Position numbers and translations under genes: made by a program. Shown in pieces: positions 1-6,045 of a stretch of 9,257 nucleotides of DNA. The number at the start of each line of letters is the position of its first letter. Position 1 is the first letter of the stretch. The notes beneath the pieces were generated by a model, which saw nothing but the letters and a program-made list of their open reading frames with translations, made no database searches and was not told the DNA's origin. This stretch comes from Alcaligenaceae bacterium (GTDB lineage: Bacteria; Pseudomonadota; Gammaproteobacteria; Burkholderiales; Burkholderiaceae_B). Location: assembly GCA_012511095.1 (NCBI GenBank), contig JAAZGT010000160.1, forward strand, positions 1-9,257, given 5' to 3'.

Positions 1-553
1 GCAAAATGCGTAAAGCATGGGGGTTAGTTAGGCCCTGACCAGAACCAATAGGCGCACCCCAAGGCATTAATACCTTACAGCCCACATCTAATAAGCGTCT
101 GCAAGTCACCAAGTCATCGGTGCAGTAAGGGAAGACTTCAAAACCATCTTTTACCAGCTGCTCAGCTGCAGCAATGAGATTGATGGGATCAGGTTGAAGC
201 GTGTAATCATCACCAATCACCTCAAGCTTAATCCAGTTAGTCTCAAAAATCTCACGCGCCATATAGGCCAAGGTAATAGCCTCTTGAGCCGTTTTACAAC
301 CAGCGGTGTTAGGTAGTAATTGCTTGCCACTTTCTTTAAGAAATTGGAAAAATGGATTATCGACACCCTCGGTCGTGCTTTGCGTTAAGGGGTTGGCACC
401 GGCCGGTAGCTGGCGCTTAAGGCCAACCGTAATAACATCGGTCTCGGCGGCTTCAATTGCATCAGCTAAGACTTTTGGTGATGGGTACAGTGCAGTACCT
501 AAAAAGAAACGACTGTTTAGGCTGGCACCACCAATTTTAAATACATCTGACAT
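1..553 (-). CDS. thiG: Thiazole synthase ThiG (partial, C-terminal part beyond left edge)
   Basis: ThiG is the cytoplasmic (beta/alpha)8-barrel enzyme that condenses 1-deoxy-D-xylulose 5-phosphate, dehydroglycine and ThiS-thiocarboxylate sulfur into the thiazole phosphate of thiamine. The first 184 codons are present; the family is usually about 255-265 residues, so roughly the last quarter is missing. Visible family signatures are GTALYPSP at residues 19-26, PNTAGCKTAQEA at 81-92, TNWIKLEV at 105-112 and GAPIGSGQGL at 166-175. By family knowledge the lysine in NWIKLE (K109 here) forms the Schiff base with the sugar phosphate. The ATG at 553-551 lies 6 bases after the thiS stop, so the two are almost certainly cotranscribed. 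The G-run from the final Gly-Gly codons of thiS could serve as a ribosome binding site. The reading frame is unbroken. In related bacteria thiE often follows, but that lies outside this window. Confidence 0.95.
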   Translation of the reverse strand, partial: MSDVFKIGGASLNSRFFLGTALYPSPKVLADAIEAAETDVITVGLKRQLPAGANPLTQSTTEGVDNPFFQFLKESGKQLLPNTAGCKTAQEAITLAYMAREIFETNWIKLEVIGDDYTLQPDPINLIAAAEQLVKDGFEVFPYCTDDLVTCRRLLDVGCKVLMPWGAPIGSGQGLTNPHALRIL

Positions 554-559
554 TGTGAT

Positions 560-796
560 TTAGCCCCCGGTAATAGGCGAAAAGGTAAATACCTCATCTT
601 GATCTTTTAAGATGTGATTAGCGCGCTGTTGACGTGGTACAAAGACCTCATTAACAGCGGTTGCTAATAATGAAGGGTCAGGCTCCTGGCCTGCCTCTTG
701 TTGCAATATCTCAACCAGTTGGGACAATAATGTGCCCTCTGGGAGTTGCTTGTTTTCTCCGTTAACTTTTACAGTAATCATGTTAATTTTTTGCAT
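560..796 (-). CDS. thiS: Sulfur carrier protein ThiS
   Basis: ThiS is a small ubiquitin-fold protein. Its C-terminal Gly-Gly is adenylated by ThiF, converted to a thiocarboxylate and used by ThiG as the sulfur donor for thiazole. The frame ends in FSPITGG, the obligatory di-glycine tail, after the conserved NEVFVPRQQ and LKDQDEVFTF segments. The longest frame gives 78 residues and starts at an ATG directly abutting the thiO stop (TAAATG, no gap), which suggests translational reinitiation. An internal ATG at 781-779 gives 73 residues beginning MITVKVNGE, which fits typical ThiS N-termini better. Neither has a clear Shine-Dalgarno sequence, so the start is undecided. Compared with the roughly 66-residue E. 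coli protein it has a few extra residues around EAGQEPDPS (about residues 34-42). No thiF is visible in the window. Confidence 0.93.
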   Translation of the reverse strand: MQKINMITVKVNGENKQLPEGTLLSQLVEILQQEAGQEPDPSLLATAVNEVFVPRQQRANHILKDQDEVFTFSPITGG

Positions 797-1867
797 TTAG
801 ACTTTAGCTAAGACAGGTATATTAAATGCTGCTTGCATGGCCTCTTCGATCATGCCTGGGGCAATCATCCAACCATGCCTAAATAGACCGTTAATGCGGC
901 TTAGACCTTGCTCGGTTTCGATGCGTGGAAAATTATCGACTAGGGCAGGGCGTAAATTAGTTTCAGTATGAACTAAGCGGCCCTCGGCTAAGCCAGGCAA
1001 TACACTATGTGCTGCGGCTAATAACTCTACCGTAGTGCGTACTGATACTGGCGATCTATCTTCGCTCTCAATGGAGCTAGCACCAATAACAAAGATGTTA
1101 TTTTGACGGGGCACAATATACACTTGATAGCGTGGGTGCAATAAGCGTAAGGGTCTCGTTAATTGAACCTCTGGGGCTTGTACCCAAAACACCTCACCAC
1201 GTACACCACGCACATTTTGACATGAAAGCTCAGTAGGGTGCGGATGTTTAAGGCGACGTGCGCCCACACCGCGAGTATCAAATACCCAGTCAAAGTGATG
1301 TGACTCATCACCAATAATAATCTCACCAGGATTTAATGCATCGACTGTTTGGCCCCAATGCCATGTCACACCCTTGGCCTCAGCACATAAGGTTGCCATA
1401 GCGAGGGGAGTATCAACTTGACCCTCTAGTGGTAAAAACCAAGCATAAGCAGGGCCGTGAACCGCAGGCTCTAGCTCTTGTAGCTCCTTAAGGCTAATGG
1501 CTCTGGGAATATCATCTGGGTTAGGTGATTTATGTTGAAGTAGCGTGATCATTTGCTCAGCTGCGCCCTCATCACCGAGGTGGGCAAGCATTAAGCTACC
1601 ATTGAGCCTGAGGTCAATTTTATTGTCAGTTAATTTGGCAATATCAGCCCAAATTTCAAGAGAGCGCTGGCCTAATTGATAAACATGATCATCGCCCGTG
1701 TCCATTTCGGCTAAGGGGCAAAGCATACCGGCGGCAGTCCAACCCGCAGCAACGCGCGCGTGCGCATCAGGGGCTGGGTCAAAAACATCTACCTGATAAC
1801 CATGGGTAGATAAGGCATAGGCCAATAAACGACCGGCCAAACCGGCTCCTGCAATTCCAATCCGCAT
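797..1867 (-). CDS. thiO: Glycine oxidase ThiO (FAD-dependent)
   Basis: This is a D-amino-acid-oxidase-type flavoprotein of 356 residues. In thiamine synthesis ThiO oxidises glycine with O2 to iminoacetate (dehydroglycine), the imine used by ThiG; it is the aerobic alternative to the radical-SAM enzyme ThiH. The N-terminus has the Rossmann FAD-binding GxGxxG at residues 7-12 (GAGLAG) and an acidic residue ending the second strand (D30). AAGMLCPLAEM at 45-55 is the usual second FAD contact of this family. Near the C-terminus NLRPALVDNFPRI (304-316) and GLFRHGW (327-333) match the substrate- and FAD-contacting region; R306 is the likely carboxylate-binding arginine by homology. It is the first gene of the thiO-thiS-thiG operon, and its stop codon abuts a thiS ATG. 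The start at 1867 gives the expected short MRIGIAG N-terminus, but only a poor ribosome binding site precedes it. Placement beside thiS and thiG separates it from general D-amino-acid dehydrogenases. Confidence 0.93.
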   Translation of the reverse strand: MRIGIAGAGLAGRLLAYALSTHGYQVDVFDPAPDAHARVAAGWTAAGMLCPLAEMDTGDDHVYQLGQRSLEIWADIAKLTDNKIDLRLNGSLMLAHLGDEGAAEQMITLLQHKSPNPDDIPRAISLKELQELEPAVHGPAYAWFLPLEGQVDTPLAMATLCAEAKGVTWHWGQTVDALNPGEIIIGDESHHFDWVFDTRGVGARRLKHPHPTELSCQNVRGVRGEVFWVQAPEVQLTRPLRLLHPRYQVYIVPRQNNIFVIGASSIESEDRSPVSVRTTVELLAAAHSVLPGLAEGRLVHTETNLRPALVDNFPRIETEQGLSRINGLFRHGWMIAPGMIEEAMQAAFNIPVLAKV

Positions 1868-1952
1868 AACAAGCTTTAAATAAAGTGATAACTAAAAATC
1901 AATTTTATAGTATAGCCCGTCACAATGGTACACTAATATCTTTTTAATATTG
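1868..1952. promoter_or_regulatory. Divergent promoter region between thiO and recQ (no clear boxes, no riboswitch)
   Basis: This 85-base A+T-rich spacer separates the divergent starts of thiO (minus) and recQ (plus), so it must hold promoters for both unless they lie inside the genes. Possible -10-like hexamers exist: TATACT on the minus strand at about 1915-1910, and TAATAT on the plus strand at 1934-1939. I could not pair either with a convincing -35 box. A TPP riboswitch is too long to fit comfortably, and its conserved core segments are not visible on the thiO side. A small A+T stem (AATAT at 1935-1939 with ATATT at 1947-1951) sits just before the recQ ATG. Confidence 0.4.
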
Positions 1953-3779
1953 ATGCAGGATAAAGTGTTATCAGCAAAGGACGTGCTACGGCATGTGTTT
2001 GGTTATGAGGAGTTTCGCAGTGGTCAAGAAACCATTGTAGATCATTTGGTTGGGGGCGCTGATGCCTTAATCCTAATGCCGACAGGTGCTGGTAAATCGC
2101 TTTGTTATCAACTCCCAGGCTTGGTGCGAAGTGGCGTTGCCGTGGTGGTGTCGCCATTGGTTGCTTTAATGCATGACCAAGTTGATGCGCTCCGTACGCT
2201 GGGTGTTAGCGCCATTAGCCTACACGCAAGTCTTGAGTGGGATGCCTTAAGAGATGCTGAAAATGCACTGCAAAACGGTGAGATTAAGTTTTTATATGTG
2301 GCGCCTGAGCGTTTTGAAAATCCACGTTTCTTACGCTTACTAGATGGTCTTGAGATTGCGCTATTTGCTATTGATGAGGCGCATTGTGTGTCTCAATGGG
2401 GTCATGATTTCAGACCTGCTTATTTAGATCTTTCGATATTAACAGAGCGTTGGCCTGAGGTACCAAGGGTTGCGTTGACCGCAACAGCCACCGAGTTAAC
2501 CCGTCAAGAAATCGTCGAGCGACTGCAATTGCAAAATGCTAAGCAGTTCATTAGTAGCTTTGACCGTCCTAATATTCGTTACGAGGTGGTAGAAAAAAAT
2601 AAAGAAAGACAGCAGCTACTCAGCTTTATTAATCAGCAGCATGCGGGTGAGTCAGGCATTGTGTATTGTCTGTCACGACAAAAGACCGAGGGTGTGGCTG
2701 CCTTTTTAAAAAAAGCAGGGATCAGAGCCTTGCCTTATCATGCGGGTTTAAGTGCCGAAGAGCGTTATGAAAATCAACGCCTCTTTCAACAAGAGGAGGG
2801 GGTGGTGATTGTTTCTACCATCGCCTTTGGTATGGGCATTAATAAGCCTGATGTACGCTTTGTAGCGCATATTGATATGCCACGTTCCATTGAGGCTTAT
2901 TACCAAGAAACGGGTCGTGCGGGCCGTGATGGTTTGCCGGCTACGGCGTGGTTAGCCTATGGTCTACAAGATCTCATGCAGCAACGTAAGATGATCGAGT
3001 CCTCACAAGGGGATGACGCCTTTAAAGAGCGTTCGGCCATTGCCTTAAATGCCATGCTGTCTTTTTGTGAGGCGACATCGTGTCGTCGTCAACGCCTATT
3101 AGCCTATTTTGGTGAAAGTGCAGAGCCTTGCGGCAATTGCGATATTTGCTCTAATCCGCCTGAGCTATGGGATGCCACGGTCGCGGCACAGAAATTGTTG
3201 TCGACCATTTATCGCTTAGAGCATGAGCGTGGTGAGTTTAGTGGTGCTAAGCATTTAATTGATATTTTGCAGGGTAAACAAACCGATCGCGTCATCCAAC
3301 AAACTCATGATCAATTGACCGTGTTTGGGGTGGGGCGTGAATTAGATGAGATGCAATGGCGCGGTTTAATTCGTCAGCTTTTAGCTGCAGAGTATTTAGA
3401 AATGCACTCAGAAGGCTTTAGAAGTACGTATTTCTTAGCTAGAAAAAGCTATGACCTGCTATTGGGTAAAAAGAAAATTCGCCTCAGAAAAATTCAACCA
3501 TTAAGCAAAACGCGTTCAAATAACCAAATGCCTAGTCAAAGCCGCCGAGTCTTTGATTTGGGTTCGAGTGATGCCAAGCTTTTTGAAGCGCTAAAGAAAT
3601 GGCGTCTTGAAGAGGCTAGAAGCAATGGTGTACCACCCTATGTGATCTTTAAGGATGTGACCTTTTATCAAATCGTCATTAATAAGCCGCAGAGCTTAGA
3701 GGATTTGGCGCAGATTGAGGGAATTGGCGATAAGAAAATCGCCAATTATGGAGAAGCAATTTTAGCGCTATTAAAATAA
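1953..3779 (+). CDS. recQ: ATP-dependent DNA helicase RecQ
   Basis: RecQ is a 3'-to-5' superfamily 2 helicase that unwinds recombination and replication intermediates. The protein is 608 residues, like the E. coli enzyme. Motifs in order: Walker A MPTGAGKS (42-49), SPLVALMHDQ (67-76), DEAHCVSQWGHDFRP (141-155) with DEAH box and aromatic-rich loop, TATAT motif III (176-180), AFGMGINKPDVRFV (291-304) and QETGRAGRDG motif VI (318-327). The zinc site has four cysteines: C377, C393, C396 and C399. A winged-helix RQC domain follows, then a single HRDC domain from about residue 533 to the end. I chose ATG at 1953; a TTG just before it (1950) would add one residue but is less likely. No strong Shine-Dalgarno is visible. 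The gene is convergent with ruvB and their last 9 bases overlap. Nothing is missing or broken. Confidence 0.97.
   Translation: MQDKVLSAKDVLRHVFGYEEFRSGQETIVDHLVGGADALILMPTGAGKSLCYQLPGLVRSGVAVVVSPLVALMHDQVDALRTLGVSAISLHASLEWDALRDAENALQNGEIKFLYVAPERFENPRFLRLLDGLEIALFAIDEAHCVSQWGHDFRPAYLDLSILTERWPEVPRVALTATATELTRQEIVERLQLQNAKQFISSFDRPNIRYEVVEKNKERQQLLSFINQQHAGESGIVYCLSRQKTEGVAAFLKKAGIRALPYHAGLSAEERYENQRLFQQEEGVVIVSTIAFGMGINKPDVRFVAHIDMPRSIEAYYQETGRAGRDGLPATAWLAYGLQDLMQQRKMIESSQGDDAFKERSAIALNAMLSFCEATSCRRQRLLAYFGESAEPCGNCDICSNPPELWDATVAAQKLLSTIYRLEHERGEFSGAKHLIDILQGKQTDRVIQQTHDQLTVFGVGRELDEMQWRGLIRQLLAAEYLEMHSEGFRSTYFLARKSYDLLLGKKKIRLRKIQPLSKTRSNNQMPSQSRRVFDLGSSDAKLFEALKKWRLEEARSNGVPPYVIFKDVTFYQIVINKPQSLEDLAQIEGIGDKKIANYGEAILALLK
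3722..3747. terminator. Perfect 10-bp inverted repeat past the ruvB end; candidate 3'-end hairpin
   Basis: AATTGGCGAT at 3722-3731 and ATCGCCAATT at 3738-3747 are perfect inverted copies around a 6-base loop. In the ruvB-direction transcript the hairpin starts 23 bases after the ruvB stop, where a 3'-end structure is expected. In the recQ direction it lies in the last codons (IGDKKIAN). Neither strand has a U-tract directly after the stem, so it is not a standard intrinsic terminator. It may instead stabilise a Rho-generated 3' end, or simply reflect codon use in a helix-hairpin-helix-like peptide. Confidence 0.35.
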
Positions 3780-4850
3780 ACTAGGACTATCTGAGTCTGC
3801 GTTGCTTAGCGTGGTAGGTGCTTTTAGTCCCAAGTGTTGCCAAGCGATAGCGGTAGCAATACGGCCACGAGTGGTACGTTGTAAATAGCCATTTTGAATT
3901 AAATAAGGCTCAATCACATCCTCAATGGTATCACGCTCTTCACCAATAGCAGCAGCTAGGTTATCAACACCCACAGGGCCACCATTAAACTTATGAATAA
4001 TCGTTTCGATTAGCTTTCGGTCCATGAGGTCGAGGCCTTGTGGATCTACTTCGAGCATGCTTAGGGCTGCTTTGGCTGTCGCTTCATCAATTAGGCCATT
4101 GTTACGAATATCCGCAAAGTCACGTACTCGACGCAATAAACGATTGGCAATACGAGGGGTGCCACGTGAGCGATTGGCAATTTCTAGGCTACCGCTAGGG
4201 TCTAATTCCACATTTAATAAATTAGCACTACGGCTAATAATTTGCTGTAATTCTGCGCTGTTATAGAACTCTAAGCGTTGAGTAATACCAAAACGATCAC
4301 GCAGAGGGTTAGTTAACATGCCCGCACGTGTCGTGGCGCCGACTAAGGTAAATGGCTGTAAGTCGATTTTGACGCTACGAGCCGCTGGGCCTTCACCAAT
4401 TAAAATATCAATCTGAAAGTCTTCTAGCGCAGGGTAAAGAATTTCCTCAACCACAGGCGATAGACGATGAATCTCATCAATAAAGAGTACGTCGTTTTTT
4501 TCGAGATTGGTTAATAAGGCAGCAAGGTCACCGGCACGCTCAAGTACAGGACCTGATGTCTGGTGCATTTGTGAGCCCATCTCGTGGGCAATAATATGAG
4601 CTAAGGTGGTTTTACCTAAACCGGGTGGGCCAAAGAGTAGCACATGGTCTAAGGCCTCGCCACGGCGTTTAGTGGCTTCAATAAAGATTTCTAATTGCTC
4701 ACGAGCGCGAGTTTGACCCGTGTAATCAGCTAGGCGCTTAGGTCGTAAAGCGCGCTCCACCGACTCCTCAGCACCGGAGGCGGATTGGCCGGAAACCAAG
4801 CGCGGCTCTACCTCAGTGATTGTGCTTAAATTATCGGAGAATATCGCCAT
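3771..4850 (-). CDS. ruvB: Holliday junction branch migration ATPase RuvB
   Basis: RuvB is the AAA+ hexameric motor that, loaded by RuvA, pumps DNA through Holliday junctions. The 359-residue protein has the full three-domain plan: a large AAA+ domain with Walker A GPPGLGKTT (74-82) and Walker B LFIDEIHRL (122-130), the sensor 1 region LVGATTRAGML (169-179), and the small AAA+ domain with the sensor 2 segment RGTPRIANRLLRRVRDF (229-245). A C-terminal winged helix ends in GYLQRTTRGRIAT (321-333). The N-terminal leader of about 28 residues and the Ser/Asp-rich tail are the least conserved parts. The start is supported by AAAGG five bases upstream. ruvA ends 17 bases before it, and a small stem overlaps the spacer and may couple the two. 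It is the last gene of the six-gene array, and its end overlaps the recQ end. Confidence 0.97.
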   Translation of the reverse strand: MAIFSDNLSTITEVEPRLVSGQSASGAEESVERALRPKRLADYTGQTRAREQLEIFIEATKRRGEALDHVLLFGPPGLGKTTLAHIIAHEMGSQMHQTSGPVLERAGDLAALLTNLEKNDVLFIDEIHRLSPVVEEILYPALEDFQIDILIGEGPAARSVKIDLQPFTLVGATTRAGMLTNPLRDRFGITQRLEFYNSAELQQIISRSANLLNVELDPSGSLEIANRSRGTPRIANRLLRRVRDFADIRNNGLIDEATAKAALSMLEVDPQGLDLMDRKLIETIIHKFNGGPVGVDNLAAAIGEERDTIEDVIEPYLIQNGYLQRTTRGRIATAIAWQHLGLKAPTTLSNADSDSPSLF

Positions 4851-4856
4851 AACTAC

Positions 4857-4882
4857 CTTTTATTTGATTATTTAGATAAAAG
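4857..4882 (-). promoter_or_regulatory. Candidate stem covering the ruvB ribosome binding site
   Basis: On the transcribed (minus) strand CTTTTAT (4882-4876) and ATAAAAG (4863-4857) can pair as a 7-bp A+T-rich stem around a 12-base loop. The loop contains the ruvA stop codon (4870-4868). The 3' arm holds most of the ruvB Shine-Dalgarno (AAAGG, 4860-4856). A ribosome finishing ruvA would melt the stem, so this could couple ruvB translation to ruvA. The stem is weak, and the function is inferred. Confidence 0.25.
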
Positions 4883-5446
4883 CTTTAGAGACTGCCTAAT
4901 GCCATCGGTGACATCAATCGCAGGGTCTAAATCTTTGAGTACTCGTTGAATCTCACGCTCTGAATAGCCAAGTGCCATCAGTGCATTAGCAATGTCTTGG
5001 CGCTGACTTGCAGGGCTTGCAGCCGATGTGGCAGCAGGAACTATAGCTCCTAATTTACCACGTAACTCTAAGACAATGCGCTCAGCGGTCTTTTTACCAA
5101 TACCTGGTATTTTACACAGTAAATTGAGATTTTCCTCCTCAATAGCAATGGCGAGTTGCTCAGCGCTAATGCCTGACAGAATAGCTAGGCCAGTGCGTGG
5201 GCCTATTCCAGAAATTTTAATGAGGGTTCTAAAGGTTTGGCGCTCGGTGTCGTTTAAAAAGCCATAGAGCTGTTGAGCATCTTCGCGTACTACAAAATGA
5301 GTATAAAGTTGCACCTCTTCATTGAGACCAGGCAGCTCATAAAGATCGTTCATAGGCACTTGAACGTCATAGCCAATGCCGTTAACATCGACACAGATTA
5401 ATGGAGGTGTTTTTTCAATTATTTTGCCGCGTAAACGACCAATCAT
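4868..5446 (-). CDS. ruvA: Holliday junction DNA-binding protein RuvA
   Basis: RuvA is the tetrameric junction-binding subunit that holds the Holliday junction in square-planar form and recruits RuvB. The 192-residue length is close to the family norm. Domain I (residues 1 to about 63) is the OB fold opening MIGRLRGKI and carries the acidic-pin residues E55 and D56 at the same positions as in E. coli. Domain II has two helix-hairpin-helix motifs, ISGIGPRTG (78-86) and IPGIGKKTA (113-121), the second followed by ERIVLELRGKL. A short Ala/Ser/Pro-rich linker (about 137-147) leads to the RuvB-contacting domain III (about 150-192). The start is firmly set by a GGAG sequence with 6-base spacing. 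The gene lies 18 bases after ruvC and 17 bases before ruvB. Confidence 0.97.
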   Translation of the reverse strand: MIGRLRGKIIEKTPPLICVDVNGIGYDVQVPMNDLYELPGLNEEVQLYTHFVVREDAQQLYGFLNDTERQTFRTLIKISGIGPRTGLAILSGISAEQLAIAIEEENLNLLCKIPGIGKKTAERIVLELRGKLGAIVPAATSAASPASQRQDIANALMALGYSEREIQRVLKDLDPAIDVTDGIRQSLKLLSK

Positions 5447-5452
5447 GTAGTA

Positions 5453-5456
5453 CTCC
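5453..5456 (-). promoter_or_regulatory. Shine-Dalgarno of ruvA
   Basis: GGAG on the minus strand lies six bases before the ruvA ATG (5446-5444). It is the clearest ribosome binding site in the window. Most other genes here start close behind the previous stop with weak or no Shine-Dalgarno, so ruvA looks independently initiated and the others coupled. Confidence 0.75.
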
Positions 5457-5464
5457 GAAAGTAA

Positions 5465-6010
5465 TTATCCAATTAAGCGACCGCTACGAATACGGTGTTT
5501 AACCGTAATAGTGCTTTGCTTATGCTCTTGTAATCGTTGAGATAGTGGTGCGGCATGAGCATGGCAGATAGCACAGGCTAGGGCATCTGCTGGGTCTGAA
5601 GCGGGTTGTGCCGAGAGCTTCAGAATATATTGCACCATGGCCTGGACCTGCTCCTTTTGAGCATGACCACGACCGACAACGGCCTTTTTGATTTGTAGTG
5701 CAGTGTACTCGGAAACCGCTAGGCCTTTTTGCGCCATACTAAGCATGGCAGCACCACGCGCATGTCCGAGTAAGAGAGTAGATTGAGGATTGGTGTTGAG
5801 GAAGACTTTCTCAATAACAGCTACATCAGGCTTATACGTTTCAATGACCTCATAGAGATTGTCACTAATATCACGTAATCGCTCATAAAGCGCTTGCTTT
5901 GGTGACACCACGATGGTGCCACTAGCAACATAACTTAGCTTGGCACCGTCTTGGTCGATGATGCCAAAGCCTGTCTGTCGAAGTCCAGGGTCAACGCCCA
6001 AAATCCTCAT
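5465..6010 (-). CDS. ruvC: Crossover junction endodeoxyribonuclease RuvC
   Basis: RuvC is the dimeric, Mg2+-dependent resolvase that nicks two opposing strands of the Holliday junction to finish recombination. The 181-residue protein has the RNase H-like fold with the four acidic catalytic residues recognisable: D7 in ILGVDPG, E67 in AVIEKVF, and D139 plus D142 in SDPADALA. Lysines in the QIKKAVVGRGHAQKEQV segment (106-122, including K119) match the conserved basic DNA-contact region. The C-terminal tail after about residue 158 is variable and basic (KHRIRSGRLIG). The start at 6010 begins exactly with the family N-terminus. It sits inside a 15-bp direct repeat, and a seven-codon upstream frame ends by overlapping it as ATGA. 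It lies 35 bases after purH and 18 before ruvA. Confidence 0.96.
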   Translation of the reverse strand: MRILGVDPGLRQTGFGIIDQDGAKLSYVASGTIVVSPKQALYERLRDISDNLYEVIETYKPDVAVIEKVFLNTNPQSTLLLGHARGAAMLSMAQKGLAVSEYTALQIKKAVVGRGHAQKEQVQAMVQYILKLSAQPASDPADALACAICHAHAAPLSQRLQEHKQSTITVKHRIRSGRLIG

Positions 6011-6035
6011 TGATATTCACAAATCCTCATTGATA
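6001..6035. repeat. 15-bp direct repeat spanning the ruvC start
   Basis: AAATCCTCATTGATA occurs at 6001-6015 and again at 6021-6035, a 20-base period with a 5-base spacer. Read on the minus strand, each copy contains ATGAGGATT; the downstream copy is the real ruvC start (MRI). Both copies are identical across all 15 bases, and the bases just outside differ. It looks like a small tandem duplication of the ruvC initiation region within the purH-ruvC spacer. Confidence 0.9.
6007..6030 (-). CDS. Possible seven-codon leader frame upstream of ruvC (MRICEYQ)
   Basis: The upstream repeat copy supplies an ATG at 6030-6028. It opens a frame of seven codons whose TGA stop (6009-6007) overlaps the ruvC ATG in the ATGA arrangement typical of translational coupling. 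No Shine-Dalgarno is evident before the leader ATG. For ruvC itself, the GAGG inside the upstream copy is about 14 bases from its ATG, farther than usual. Translation of this peptide is a hypothesis; it could be only a by-product of the duplication. Confidence 0.2.
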   Translation of the reverse strand: MRICEYQ

Positions 6036-6045
6036 GTGGTCAATA

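Noticed and set aside
306..563. 85-codon open frame on the plus strand opposite thiG
   Set aside because: It is antisense to a clearly conserved thiG frame and its product resembles no family I know; it is best explained as a chance frame.
1950..1952. TTG start for recQ
   Set aside because: An ATG follows immediately at 1953 and gives the normal RecQ N-terminus; the TTG adds one residue without support.
1933..2157. 74-codon open frame on the minus strand spanning the recQ start
   Set aside because: It runs antisense to the RecQ helicase motifs, has no recognisable domain, and would cut across the thiO promoter region.
3759..3777. A+T stem ATTTTA / TAAAAT at the recQ-ruvB overlap as a terminator
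   Set aside because: Only six weak A-T pairs around a seven-base loop; too unstable to be an intrinsic terminator.
4024..4266. 80-codon plus-strand frame opposite ruvB (and similar ones at 5028-5267, 6071-6298, 7199-7390 and 8665-8850)
   Set aside because: All lie antisense within conserved genes, have low-complexity Ser/Arg/Leu compositions typical of shadow frames, and no ribosome binding site decides for them.
6029..6044. Hairpin ATTGA / TCAAT in the purH-ruvC spacer
   Set aside because: Five pairs, four of them A-T; expected often by chance and not strong enough to report as a structure.
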